Counted from the stretch's first letter, positions 54,801 to 63,560 are shown. The stretch: DNA of 64,000 nt from Bizionia argentinensis JUB59 (GCF_000224335.1 NZ_AFXZ01000034.1:94373-158372), one strand, 5' to 3'. Made by a program: numbers and translations. The notes: generated by a model from the sequence alone, not told the origin.

Positions 54801-57375
54801 ATCCTACAAAAGATTCGTAAGGCGCGTAAGGCATGGTGAATGCATCCATGGAAAAATCACCGCCGTTTTCAAAAGCACGCACTAAAAACTGAACATTTAG
54901 CATGCCTGGCGCATTGTTGCCAACTTTAAGCAGGTTATTAATTCTGGCAAGTCCTTCATCGTCTACATTCCCTTCAAAAACTGTTGTTTCCTCGGTTTCA
55001 AATTCGCGAGTAGGATCGGAGAACTCATAATCTTTATAGTTTTTGAAACCCGTATTTGAGCTGCTTATTTTCGCTTTAATTTCAGCTTTTAAGTTTTTAC
55101 CTGGTGCGCCATGAAGCCATTTTACATCTAACGTTCCGGCCAATGGTTCGTTGTCTGTTAGGATCTCATTTTCAAAATCGACCATTATTTTTAGTCGATT
55201 TGGTTTAACGGTTTCAATTTTTAAAGTCTTATGAAACGTTGCACCACCAACAGAAACTTTGGCGCTGTAACTCCCTGTTTTATCTTCAGTATTAGTAGGA
55301 ACCGTAAATTTGTAAAAGTTATTAAGGTTATCCGCGGTAATATTTTTATAAGTTAATTTTCCAGTTGGATCCGTAATTTCTAATTTAACAGGATGCTTTT
55401 TAGGTAAGTTATTAGCATTATCGTTTAGCATAAACGTTAAGTGTAGAGTGTCGCCAGGGCGCCACACACCACGTTCACCATATAAATAGCCTTTAAGGCC
55501 ACGTTGCAGCTTTATTCCTGAAACATCAAATTTGCTTAAGGATAAGGAGTTACCATCATTTAGTTTAACATAGGTGGTATTGCTCCCTTTTTTAACAATT
55601 GCAAAAGCGGCGTATTTATCGGAATCAATGTTAAGTAAACCTTCAGAATCCGTAGAGGACGTCACTATTTCTTGCTGCTGATAATTGTATAGTGTTACGG
55701 AAGCATTTGCTTCTGGCTTGGTATTTAAAATATTGGTTACCGCAAAAAAGTAGGAGTTATTCTCACCACGTTTAGCAATAACCCCCAAATTGGTAGCAAC
55801 TAAATTTTGTGCTACTACGCGATCTTCGTTATAATAGGCTAAATGACATGGATTATCATACTCCTGCCAATTGTATGTATTTCTTTTATAGTTATAAATT
55901 AAGTTATCCCAATAGGCTTCTTCGCGCAAATCGTCATCTTCTGTGTAAGCTTCTTCTACATATTCGTCCTCGTAATAATAATCTTCATAGTCGTCTGGAC
56001 TAGTAGAGGTGTCAGAATCGCAATCATATAAAGAATAGTCTATATTATAGCTTAACTCTACGCGATAGATAGCGCCAGGATCTGCGGCAAAATATTTTGA
56101 AAGATCAATACTATAAGCGCGCCACTTACCGGTATTTTCGGCCTCTGTTTGTAATTCAATTGTTTCTTTTGCTATACGACGACCTACTCTTTTAATACCA
56201 GAATTATTGTTTCCATCCAAATTGTTCTCTTGTAAAAACTGAACAATATTATCTTCAAAAATCTTGATAATTCTAACGTCAACGGCGCTTAAATTTACCG
56301 CTTCAAAATTAAATTTTAATTGTTGTGAGTTTGGTAAAATGCTACCATTACTAATTAATCGGACTTGTGGCTTTAGGTTTTCAAAAGTGATTTTTTCTGA
56401 AAACTGCTTTTTCAACTTAAATCCGTCTGTATTAGAAATCCCTTGAAAAACATTTACTTGAATATCACCAACTAGTTTACTTTCTGGGTATACTTTTAAA
56501 ATATTCCCATCTACAATAAACTTGGGATTATTAGTTTTTTCAATGGTGATTAAACCATCAAAATTCTGTTGTTTTGTTAAAGGATCTGAAAAGTTAATCG
56601 ATACATATTGTTCTGGTGATTGTATGACTTCCACATCTACAATTGTAAAATTATTAACACCTGGAATTATCAAGGTACTTTCACCTTTATTTTCTGCTTT
56701 TATGGCTTTTCCTTGCCATTTCACCAAAATTTTAGAATCTTCAATTTTTCTATTAATACTATCTATTTTGAAATCGAAAAGATTGGCTTTCTCGTTATAC
56801 TCATTAAAAACAAGTGATAATTTTTTACCATTCTGGGAGGCTTCAACCAATTGCTTGGCTTGTTTTAGCGAAATAACATCTGCCGATCGTAAAACTGCTC
56901 CCATATATTGCCATTCCTTACTGTAAGATTGTAAATTATTGGTAACAACTGTAAAGCTTGGTGTAATGGTTTTAAACTGAAACGTGAAATTTCCGAAGTC
57001 ACTAGAAATATCATCATAAATTTTATCCAACTTTAAAGTCACTGTGTATTCAGTGGCAGGTTCTAAATTTTCGTCAGGTTTAAAAAGAAGGGAATGTCCA
57101 TTAGTAACTATAATTTTTCCGGGCGTATGTGGCGATACCTCCATGATTTTATCTGGTAATTCTTGACCCATTTCCCAGCCTTCCACAGGTTTAGCTAAGC
57201 TAATCTCAATAGGATCTGCAACCGATTTTAAACCGGAAGTGGTATAACTTATATATTCACGAAATTTAAATATATTGTCGGTTTCAGTATCTTCTTTTTT
57301 ACAAGAAACGATTACTGAAAAAATGACGAGCAGGATTAAAATTTTTTTAGAGGAGAAAGATGGGTGATTTTTCAT
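51805..57375 (-). CDS. Bacterial alpha-2-macroglobulin lipoprotein
   Basis: The 1856-residue protein starts with a lipoprotein signal (lipobox IVSC near residue 24), then macroglobulin-like domains with the MG2 region, and the thioester motif GCLEQ at about residue 1406-1410. A TED-like helical domain and a receptor-binding-like end follow. The Cys-Gln thioester lets such proteins trap attacking proteases in the periplasm. An acidic low-complexity stretch lies at about 452-478 (DYEDYYYEDEYVEEAYTEDD). It belongs with pbpC downstream. Confidence 0.93.
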   Translation of the reverse strand: MKNHPSFSSKKILILLVIFSVIVSCKKEDTETDNIFKFREYISYTTSGLKSVADPIEISLAKPVEGWEMGQELPDKIMEVSPHTPGKIIVTNGHSLLFKPDENLEPATEYTVTLKLDKIYDDISSDFGNFTFQFKTITPSFTVVTNNLQSYSKEWQYMGAVLRSADVISLKQAKQLVEASQNGKKLSLVFNEYNEKANLFDFKIDSINRKIEDSKILVKWQGKAIKAENKGESTLIIPGVNNFTIVDVEVIQSPEQYVSINFSDPLTKQQNFDGLITIEKTNNPKFIVDGNILKVYPESKLVGDIQVNVFQGISNTDGFKLKKQFSEKITFENLKPQVRLISNGSILPNSQQLKFNFEAVNLSAVDVRIIKIFEDNIVQFLQENNLDGNNNSGIKRVGRRIAKETIELQTEAENTGKWRAYSIDLSKYFAADPGAIYRVELSYNIDYSLYDCDSDTSTSPDDYEDYYYEDEYVEEAYTEDDDLREEAYWDNLIYNYKRNTYNWQEYDNPCHLAYYNEDRVVAQNLVATNLGVIAKRGENNSYFFAVTNILNTKPEANASVTLYNYQQQEIVTSSTDSEGLLNIDSDKYAAFAIVKKGSNTTYVKLNDGNSLSLSKFDVSGIKLQRGLKGYLYGERGVWRPGDTLHLTFMLNDNANNLPKKHPVKLEITDPTGKLTYKNITADNLNNFYKFTVPTNTEDKTGSYSAKVSVGGATFHKTLKIETVKPNRLKIMVDFENEILTDNEPLAGTLDVKWLHGAPGKNLKAEIKAKISSSNTGFKNYKDYEFSDPTREFETEETTVFEGNVDDEGLARINNLLKVGNNAPGMLNVQFLVRAFENGGDFSMDAFTMPYAPYESFVGLRSPEPKAYGSFFTDENQTFDVVVVNKDGKPIQRNNLEVKIYKIEWRWWWNASYDNLSGYVSSNYHRPYLDSKVNTDAQGKGSFNLNIPEDEGGRYLIRVIDPVSGHATGRTAYFYRNWWQKAPTSDKEAAKMLVFSADKETYNVGETATITFNSGDKGRALVSVENGTEVLQTKWEKTKPGETIVNILITPEMAPNVFINISLLQPHAITANDLPIRLFGVIPLMVEDPNTILEPQLKMPDVLKPEQEFEVNISEKNKKAMTYTIAMVEEGLLDLTRFKTPNAWDEFYAREALGVKTWDVFDDVIGAFSGSIDQVFAIGGDANAAAGKNKKANRFKPVVTYLGPFKLKAGQNRSHTIKLPNYIGAVRTMVVAGDAKNEAYGSVDKSVEVKKPLMVLASLPRKLSPGEKVTLPVTVFAMEKKVRNVEISLKLSKGISVVGNNKQNISFDKPDEQMLYFELDVSQAKGFNTIEVIASGNGEKSTYKVEIDVVNPNPISSKSLDKSVAANAEETLSFETFGEIGTNSATVEFSTLPPMDFTRRLQFLIQYPHGCLEQTTSGLFPQLYLNDIFDLTLDKKQDIQKNLERGIKRLAQFQLPSGGMSYWLGENSINDWSTSFAGHFMIEAEKKGYVLPLTFKSNWLSYQKQAAREWRPSYRTYNSDLAQAYRLYTLALAGSADLAAMNRLKEFSEISNEAKWRLAAAYALAGQNEASQAISKTANINFQPPKYNNYTYGSVDRNRAMALETMVLTKNPQQRALAEDLAKDLTSNRWMSTQTTAYSLLAMAKMVEANGGKELNLEYSINGKSETIKSKSAIAQRDLPIVNGSNQLTFSNKKDNLVYVRVLNSGKLPLGQELVEQRGLSASVIYKDLKGNKINISNLKQGQDFIATINISNLKNQDVNDIALTQLFSSGWEIINTRFTDFGESTTSQARYTDIRDNEVNFYFDLSKKGKQDSKTFNIMLNASFLGTYYLPGIQAEAMYDNEYLVRSKGQWITIEK

Positions 57376-57454
57376 GAGATAAAATTAAAAAAATATAGCG
57401 TTTTTAGGGTAATAAATAATAGTGTGTGAAGCCGTAAAAATAATAAAATATTAG

Positions 57455-58540
57455 TTAGTCTTCTTCATTTTTATAGATTCCTACAGTAAGTTCACCATCT
57501 TGATCCATAGAAGCACGATACATACCGGCCGTATTGAACTCCATAACCATATTTCCGTATTTGTCCACAGCAATAATTCCACCATCACCACCAAGATCAG
57601 GAACCTTTGTTTGAATAACTTCACGAGCAGCCTCACGTAGCGTTAAACCTTTATAATCCATAAGCGCAGAAATGTCATGAGCCACCATGGCACGAATAAA
57701 AAACTCACCCCAACCAGTACTAGAAACCGCACAGGTATTATTATTAGCGTAAGTTCCTGCGCCAATAATTGGTGCATCGCCAATGCGTCCCCAACGTTTG
57801 TTAGTCATACCCCCCGTTGAGGTTCCTGCCGCTAAATTTCCATTTTTATCTAGAGCAACGCAACCAACGGTTCCAAACTTGGAGTTTTTTATAGTAGCAT
57901 CATAAAAAGCTGTTTCTTTAGTGGCGGCATTTTGTCTTTCTCGTTTTTTAATTAGCTTTAAAGTGTTCATTCTACTTTGTGTGAAAAAGTAACTAGGGTC
58001 AACCATCATTAATCCTTTTTCGGTTGCAAATTGCTCGGCGCCAATACCAGAAAGCATAACATGTGGTGAGTTGTCCATAATACTTCGCGCTAAAGTTATA
58101 GGGTTTTTTACTGTTGTTGTACCTGCGGATGCACCAGCGTTTAATGTTTTTCCATCCATAATAGAGGCATCTAATTCGTTGGTTTCAGCATTCGTAAAAA
58201 CAGCACCTTTGCCGGCATTGAATAACGGAGAATCTTCTAAAACAGTAATTGTTTTTTCAACCGCATCTAAACTTGAACCACCTTCACTTAAAATTTTATG
58301 ACCCACGCGAATAGCCTCCTCCAGCTTGTCTTCGTAAGCAGTTTCTTCTTCAATAGTCATATTTTTCTTTAAAATTGTTCCGGCACCACCATGAATAACA
58401 ATGGCAAATTTATTAACCATGATTTTGGTGCTATCGACGGCTTCAGGATGTTGTTTATTAGAAATTGCTTCTAGCTCTTCCTTGCTTTTACAGGTTGAAA
58501 ATAAAACTAAAATTAGTAATATAAGTATGGAGTTTTTCAT
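57455..58540 (-). CDS. Isoaspartyl peptidase / L-asparaginase (Ntn hydrolase)
   Basis: The 361-residue protein has a lipoprotein signal (MKNSILILLILVLFSTC). The Ntn nucleophile is the Thr in KFGTVGCVALD (about 225), followed by GTSTGGMTNKRWGRIGD with substrate contacts. N-terminal strand is IVIHGGAGT, typical. Self-cleavage before the Thr gives the alpha and beta chains. The lipoprotein anchor is a feature of the Bacteroidota versions. It removes isoaspartyl dipeptides. Confidence 0.9.
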   Translation of the reverse strand: MKNSILILLILVLFSTCKSKEELEAISNKQHPEAVDSTKIMVNKFAIVIHGGAGTILKKNMTIEEETAYEDKLEEAIRVGHKILSEGGSSLDAVEKTITVLEDSPLFNAGKGAVFTNAETNELDASIMDGKTLNAGASAGTTTVKNPITLARSIMDNSPHVMLSGIGAEQFATEKGLMMVDPSYFFTQSRMNTLKLIKKRERQNAATKETAFYDATIKNSKFGTVGCVALDKNGNLAAGTSTGGMTNKRWGRIGDAPIIGAGTYANNNTCAVSSTGWGEFFIRAMVAHDISALMDYKGLTLREAAREVIQTKVPDLGGDGGIIAVDKYGNMVMEFNTAGMYRASMDQDGELTVGIYKNEED

Positions 58541-58591
58541 GGGTAATGTCTTTTAAATGAGATTTGAAAGTTAACATTTTTTTAAATCGTT

Positions 58592-58626
58592 TCACTTTAG
58601 TAAAGTGACATTTATTAGTATATTCG
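58592..58626 (+). promoter_or_regulatory. Palindromic operator and -7 box upstream of the ALDH7-type gene
   Basis: TCACTTTA G TAAAGTGA (58592-58608) is a perfect 17-base inverted repeat. The -7 box TATATTCG (58619-58626) is one base off TAnnTTTG and lies 10 bases downstream of the repeat, so the palindrome covers the -33 position. The start codon is 37 bases further. A repressor is suggested. Confidence 0.5.
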
Positions 58627-58662
58627 CAAATAGGAAGTATAATAATTTAAAACTTAAAGTTT

Positions 58663-60216
58663 ATGCAAGCAGTTGCTAAAGAATTCGGAATTGAAAAAGC
58701 CTTAAAGGATTTAGGGGTAAAAGATATAAATAATGGAACTTCTACAGGGTCTAACAGTTTTGGGAGTGGTGATGTTATTGAGAGTATTTCGCCAGTAAAC
58801 GGCGAGCTAATTGCAAAAGTTACAACAACATCTAAAGCCGACTATGAAAAAGTTATAGAAACTGCTACATCGGCTTTTCAAACTTGGAGAACTATGCCAG
58901 CGCCACAACGTGGTGAAATTGTACGTCAATTTGGTAATAAATTACGTGAGTTAAAAGAACCTTTAGGTAAACTTGTTTCTTATGAAATGGGGAAATCACT
59001 TCAAGAAGGTTACGGTGAAGTTCAGGAAATGATTGATATCTGTGATTTTGCTGTTGGTTTATCAAGACAACTAAACGGACAAACAATGCCTTCAGAGCGT
59101 CCAGGTCACGTTATGCGTGAGCAATGGCATTCATTAGGTGTAGTTGGAATTATTTCTGCATTTAACTTTCCAGTTGCTGTTTGGGCATGGAATACTGCTT
59201 TGGCTTGGGTTTGTGGAGATGTTTGTATCTGGAAAGCTTCAGAGAAAACACCATTATGTTCTATAGCTTGTCAGAATATTATTGCAGGCGTTCTAAAAGA
59301 TAATAACTTACCAGAAGGTATTTCGAATATTATAAATGGCGATTATAAAGTTGGTGAAATGATGACAACTGATAAGCGTGTGCCATTAATTTCAGCTACA
59401 GGATCTACACGTATGGGAAGAATTGTAGGTGTAACGGTTGCAGAACGTTTTGGGAAATCATTATTAGAATTAGGAGGAAACAACGCGATAATTATCACGC
59501 CAACTGCCGATTTAAAAGTGGTAGTGCCAGGTGCTGTATTTGGTGCTGTAGGAACGGCTGGACAACGATGTACATCAACACGTCGTTTAATCATACATGA
59601 ATCGGTTTATGATAAGGTAAGAGATGCAATTGTAGGCGCCTACGGACAATTAACAATTGGTAACCCATTAGATGAGAAAAATCATATAGGGCCATTAATT
59701 GATAAAGATTCTGTAAATACGTATTTAGCTGCTATTGAAAAAGCAAAAGCTGAAGGCGGAAAGGTATTAGTAGAAGGTGGCGTTGTTGAAGGTAAAGGTT
59801 TTGAAAGTGGATGCTATGTTAAGCCAGCTATTATTGAAGCTGAAAACCATTATGAAATTGTTCAGCACGAAACATTTGCACCTGTTTTATATTTAATGAA
59901 ATATTCAGGTGAAGTCGAAAATGCTATTGATCAACAAAATGGTGTGGTTCAAGGTTTATCATCAGCGATTATGACAAACGAATTGAAAGAAGCTGAAAAG
60001 TTTTTATCCTTTTCTGGTTCTGATTGTGGTATTGCTAACGTAAACATCGGAACATCTGGTGCTGAAATTGGTGGTGCTTTTGGAGGTGAAAAAGAAACAG
60101 GTGGAGGCCGTGAGTCTGGATCTGATGCTTGGAAAGTCTACATGCGTCGTCAAACAAATACGGTTAACTATTCTGATGAGTTACCATTAGCTCAAGGTAT
60201 TAAGTTCGATTTATAA
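58663..60216 (+). CDS. amaB: Aldehyde dehydrogenase of the ALDH7 type (aminoadipate semialdehyde dehydrogenase-like)
   Basis: The 517-residue NAD-dependent enzyme resembles ALDH7A1/AmaB. Motifs: FNFPVAVWAWNTALA (about 168), the cofactor region GSTRMGRIV (about 246), catalytic Cys in GTAGQRCTSTRRL (about 305), and a catalytic Glu in LLELGGNNAI. The C-terminus GGGRESGSDAWKVYMRRQTNTVNYS is typical. It probably converts aminoadipate semialdehyde in lysine breakdown; no other lysine gene is near. Symbol given by similarity to AmaB. Confidence 0.85.
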   Translation: MQAVAKEFGIEKALKDLGVKDINNGTSTGSNSFGSGDVIESISPVNGELIAKVTTTSKADYEKVIETATSAFQTWRTMPAPQRGEIVRQFGNKLRELKEPLGKLVSYEMGKSLQEGYGEVQEMIDICDFAVGLSRQLNGQTMPSERPGHVMREQWHSLGVVGIISAFNFPVAVWAWNTALAWVCGDVCIWKASEKTPLCSIACQNIIAGVLKDNNLPEGISNIINGDYKVGEMMTTDKRVPLISATGSTRMGRIVGVTVAERFGKSLLELGGNNAIIITPTADLKVVVPGAVFGAVGTAGQRCTSTRRLIIHESVYDKVRDAIVGAYGQLTIGNPLDEKNHIGPLIDKDSVNTYLAAIEKAKAEGGKVLVEGGVVEGKGFESGCYVKPAIIEAENHYEIVQHETFAPVLYLMKYSGEVENAIDQQNGVVQGLSSAIMTNELKEAEKFLSFSGSDCGIANVNIGTSGAEIGGAFGGEKETGGGRESGSDAWKVYMRRQTNTVNYSDELPLAQGIKFDL

Positions 60217-60240
60217 TCGACTCTTAAAATTATAAATATA

Positions 60241-60283
60241 GAAGCCGTTTTTTCCGTTACTGGAATTAAAGCGGCTTTTTTTG
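60241..60283 (+). terminator. Terminator of the ALDH7-type gene
   Basis: GAAGCCG and CGGCTTTTTTT form a stem around a longer T-rich inner part, followed by T. It lies 25 bases after the stop. Confidence 0.7.
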
Positions 60284-60349
60284 TTTAATTATTGTGTAGT
60301 TTTATAGTGATTTATTGTGGTATTTAAAAAAAGAGTTAAAGAATAGATT

Positions 60350-60820
60350 ATGAGCTGGTATATATTCATTCCAATATTTGTAGGTGCTTTAGGAGGTTAT
60401 TTGCTAGCTAGACGTATCTATAAGAAACAAAACAACACTATTAGTGCTGATGTGTGGAGGAATAAAGTAGCTAAACTTCAAAACGATTTAAAAATGTGCC
60501 AAGCATCTAAACGTTTAATTCCGTTTAATGCACCGAAAGCTCAAGCTGTTTTTGGAAAAAAAGTAGTGGAAAATGATTTGACTATTATCAAAGGAATTGA
60601 TTCTAAAATAGCAGTCCTATTGAATTATCATCATATTAAAACGTGGAAAGATCTTTCCGAAACGTGTGTAGAAACTTGTCGCGAAATTTTAGATTCTGGA
60701 GGTGATCAATTTACTATTTATAATCCTGGGACTTGGTCTGAACAAGCAAAACTGGCTTATGAAGACAATTGGAAAGTTCTGTTAGAATGGCAAAAGGAGT
60801 TGGATGGTAATAGCAAATAG
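60350..60820 (+). CDS. Membrane-anchored helix-hairpin-helix protein
   Basis: The 156-residue protein has an N-terminal membrane helix (MSWYIFIPIFVGALGGYLLA), a basic linker, and a C-terminal domain with DLTIIKGIDSKIAVLLNYHH and KTWKDLSETC, then GGDQFTIYNPGTWSEQA. This is the helix-hairpin-helix module common in Bacteroidota proteins that follow IEGIGPKIxxLL; here a Lys (SK) stands where Gly-Pro is normal. The function is unknown; DNA or ribosome contact at the membrane has been suggested for relatives by annotation only. A broken duplicate lies at 63238-63399. Confidence 0.8.
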   Translation: MSWYIFIPIFVGALGGYLLARRIYKKQNNTISADVWRNKVAKLQNDLKMCQASKRLIPFNAPKAQAVFGKKVVENDLTIIKGIDSKIAVLLNYHHIKTWKDLSETCVETCREILDSGGDQFTIYNPGTWSEQAKLAYEDNWKVLLEWQKELDGNSK

Positions 60821-61515
60821 AATTAGCAATTTTATTGGTTTTATTTACGTTGTGTTTGCTGGTTTTTTATTTTTTATAATCTGTTTGTAGCCAAGGCAAA
60901 GGCATACGCTTCGATATGTTTAGTCTTGCTGGTTTTACTTAATTGGGCATAGCTCGAATGAGTATGGTGTTCGTTTATTTTCGTAAAAATGTGAACTATA
61001 CGGTTGGTTTTTAGAACAATTTGAGTCCTGAAATATTCTATGTAAACTAATTAGAGATTTATGTATTTCAATCCATTAAAAAAAACAGTTCAGAGCTAAT
61101 CTTCGGGATGTATGAATTTTAGCGTTGGCGATTAAAATCCAACTAGTTCGTCCATTAATGCCCAACCCTGTATGTGTTATTTTTAAATATCTCTATCTGT
61201 TTACTTGTACATTTCCTATTAATGTTATCATTTTCCGTTTATATCTGTAACCATTTTGATAATGATTTCCTCCTATATACTTATCAAAAGTATTCGTAAT
61301 TCTTTCGCTATTAAATCCTCATAATTCTAACGACGAGTAGCCTTTTTAATCAATAAATTTAGTGCCTTTGTGGCGCTAATTTTATGAATGTTTCAATTTC
61401 ATCTTTAATTAGCTTTAAAAAAAAATGAAAGCATTATTGTATTGTGCTTATACTACAATGCTAAATTGTTCTTAAAACTTAACTAGTTCAAACATTGATA
61501 TTAAGGAATCAAAAA
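60821..61515. other. Gene-poor stretch with no supported gene
   Basis: About 700 bases carry no ORF over 60 codons on either strand. Minus-strand 61193-61318 is open for 41 codons and includes FDKYIGGNHYQNGYRYKRK, which slightly recalls transposase N-terminal regions, but the match is too weak to call. Base composition is AT-rich and irregular, suggesting decayed DNA. Confidence 0.6.
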
Positions 61516-61543
61516 AAAGGACGTCTATTATAGACGTCCTTTT
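61516..61543 (-). terminator. Terminator of the HEIGH peptidase gene
   Basis: GGACGTCTA and TAGACGTCC pair perfectly around TTA with flanking A and T runs. It lies 32 bases after the peptidase stop. Confidence 0.88.
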
Positions 61544-61574
61544 AAGATTGTAAAATTTTGTTTTACTACTACTT

Positions 61575-62435
61575 CTAGTACATGTATTGTAAAGCAATGA
61601 CATCATCTGAATCAAACTCTCCATTCTCATTAGAGCTAAAACAAGCTACCATAATCGAATTTGGGTTGTACCCCGAAAAAGTTCCTGGTATAGCTATTGC
61701 TCCAACGCCAGCACTACCCTCATTGGAGTTTTGACCGCAACTTCTTCTTGTGTCCCAATCCGTATGTCTAAATCCAACTGAATGTCCGATTTCGTGGGTA
61801 ATAACGTGCTCTATAACATTAGTGTTATAGTTTTCTAAACCATGTATTTGTACAAATTTATGTGGATATCCGCCACTTGGAAATCCAGCAGATCCACCAC
61901 CACCACTTTGGTTAGGATTATGGTATACAACCATATCTTTATTTTGATAATTAGTTCCAAAAGTAAGTGTGAAAGATATTGAAACTCCACTTAAACTATT
62001 GTAATTATCAACAGCCCATTGTAGTGCTGTTTTTTCTTTATTAGAAAGACCTTGGCCGCCGCCGCCGGTGTAGCCGATAATTGATATGTTTCTACCTTGT
62101 GAAACCAAATTATTGGTACGATAATTTCTACTGGTTATACCCATTCCTATGTTTAAAGCCATTATTTGCTCTTCACTCATAATAATATCTTCCTCTACTT
62201 GATACATTTCTTGTGTTGAACCATCAGGCAATAGAAAATCTATTTTTTTTACGCCATCTGTGTTTAAATAAAAGTCTTCAAGTTTCTGAAGTATAACTTC
62301 AGAAACTTCTGCGGTTTCAGGGTTGGTAATCTCTTGATTTTCTGATTGAGATTCATTAATGTCCTCTTTTTGGCAGGATTGGAAAAAGAAGGATAGAACC
62401 GTAATCGCTATCGTAAATGTTCTTAAATTTTTCAT
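61575..62435 (-). CDS. HEIGH metallopeptidase lipoprotein (M57 type)
   Basis: The 286-residue protein has a lipoprotein signal with the lipobox in SFFFQSC (Cys about 21), an acidic linker rich in Glu and Asn, a pro-region and a small zincin domain. The zinc site reads HEIGHSVGFRHTDW near residue 213, the eponymous HEIGH of peptidase family M57 in the HExxHxxGxxH pattern. Two glycine-rich loops (GYTGGGGQG and GGGGSAG) are odd for the family but sit in exposed loops. Surface-bound proteolysis is the likely role. It is isolated in decayed DNA. Confidence 0.83.
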   Translation of the reverse strand: MKNLRTFTIAITVLSFFFQSCQKEDINESQSENQEITNPETAEVSEVILQKLEDFYLNTDGVKKIDFLLPDGSTQEMYQVEEDIIMSEEQIMALNIGMGITSRNYRTNNLVSQGRNISIIGYTGGGGQGLSNKEKTALQWAVDNYNSLSGVSISFTLTFGTNYQNKDMVVYHNPNQSGGGGSAGFPSGGYPHKFVQIHGLENYNTNVIEHVITHEIGHSVGFRHTDWDTRRSCGQNSNEGSAGVGAIAIPGTFSGYNPNSIMVACFSSNENGEFDSDDVIALQYMY

Positions 62436-62471
62436 TTTGTTATAGGGGATTAAAAATTAATAATAAAAAAA

Positions 62472-62485
62472 TGTTTACGTAAACA
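62472..62485. promoter_or_regulatory. 14-base palindrome upstream of the HEIGH peptidase gene
   Basis: TGTTTACGTAAACA is a perfect palindrome 37 bases before the start codon, a form resembling LacI-family operators (GTTTACGTAAAC). A regulator cannot be named. Confidence 0.4.
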
Positions 62486-62990
62486 GTTAGCATAGATTGC
62501 CTGTATCAGTTTTTTTAAAATACTGACAAACTATAATTTAGAGAATAAATTTATTTCTTATTCAAATATAAGCGATTTAAAAGAAATAAAAACGTAATAC
62601 TTAATTTTTTTCAAAAAAAGACTAATAATTATCAGTTAAACTTCAATATTATTATCAATTAATATGATAAAATCAATAATTATCAATAAATTATTATTTT
62701 AGAAAGTACAAAGTCAGGCCTTAATATTTTTCTTCAGAAGCTTTATAGTTACTCGTGTGATATGGTTCTATTTTAATAAAAAGTGTTTATTACAGCTTCT
62801 TGAATAGCACTTACAAAGCAATTAAATACCGTATTGCTATTTATGTTCTTAATTAAGATAGATTATGCTCTTGATAATAGTATAAACAGTATAACATTTT
62901 ATAGCATAATAAATTTAAGAAACAGACTAATGGTTGCGCTATCTTTTAGACTTTATAGAGTATTCTAAAGTGAAAAATAAAACTAATTAA

Positions 62991-63143
62991 GACGCGGTAG
63001 GTCTAAAAACCGACCATAAAATAGAAGTCTTTCGATTGTTATTTGAGGAGAATACAGCTTATTCCTTTTGGATGAGTGCTCTTGCAGATATAAAATCGAG
63101 TGGAAAACACGACATACTCATTTGGTCTTGTAGCACGAAGTAG
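62991..63143 (+). pseudogene. IS256-type transposase fragment
   Basis: A 50-codon open stretch reads DAVGLKTDHKIEVFRLLFEE, then NTAYSFWMSALADIKSSGKH and DILIWSC before TAG. The order AVG..KEV(L)..EEN..FWxxxLxDIKxxGxxDILI matches the central region of IS256-family transposases (FWLxVLxDLKNRGVxDILI). The catalytic DGL that should follow is lost, and neither end nor inverted repeat is visible. It is a remnant. Confidence 0.6.
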
Positions 63144-63237
63144 GTGTATGCTTTAATGATTTTAACTTTAAACCTATTACCAGTCTTTGAGCTATGAAAA
63201 AAACAGCTTTTTTTAGTTCCAATAGGGTTGGCTCTTG

Positions 63238-63399
63238 TGTATAGTCAAAAGAAAAACAGTTAGAAGTGACATAATTATCATTAAAAGAATTGATTCTATA
63301 GGCGCAGTCTTATTTCATTTCTATCCTGTTAAAACATGGAAAGATCTTTTTGAAACTTGCAGAGGAGTTTTAGGGATCAATCGTAAATGTTGTGTTTAA
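63238..63399 (+). pseudogene. Decayed copy of the helix-hairpin-helix gene
   Basis: In one frame the plus strand reads KRKTVRSDIIIIKRIDSIGA, then VLFHFYPVKTWKDLFETC, then RGVLGINRK and a stop at 63397-63399. This parallels the intact protein (GKKVVENDLTIIKGIDS, AVLLNYHH, KTWKDLSETC, REIL). About four residues are missing after ETC. The homology stops near 63376 where the transposase remnant of the opposite strand begins, so an insertion probably cut the copy. Confidence 0.65.
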
Positions 63400-63560
63400 G
63401 CAAAAATAGTAATCAATCTAAAAAGGAAGAATTCTATATTCTTGACCTCTCTAAATTAATTTTTAAACGCTTTAATTTTCACATTAAAAGATTCTGCTGA
63501 AGCATTTGTGCCTCTATTTATAGAGTAGTTTATTATGTTCTGATAATGTGTATATACATG
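63396..63560 (-). pseudogene. 3' remnant of an ISL3/ISAon1-type transposase
   Basis: The minus strand reads HYQNIINYSINRGTNASAES, then FNVKIKAFKN, a TAA at 63456-63458, then FREVKNIEFFLFRLITIFA and a TAA at 63396-63398. NRxTNASAESFNxKIKAFR is a hallmark of the C-terminus of these transposases. The internal TAA replaces a CAA (Gln). The next in-frame codons to the right are stopped at 63564-63566, so only the last 55 codons survive. Confidence 0.72.

Noticed and set aside
61193..61318. Minus-strand 41-codon open stretch recalling a transposase N-terminus
   Set aside because: The resemblance is limited to a few residues (NGYRYKRK), with stops on both sides; too weak to call.
62640..62700. Repeated ATTATCA units as a CRISPR-like or origin-like array
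   Set aside because: The units are irregular in spacing and sequence and reflect AT-rich composition; no DnaA boxes or spacers.
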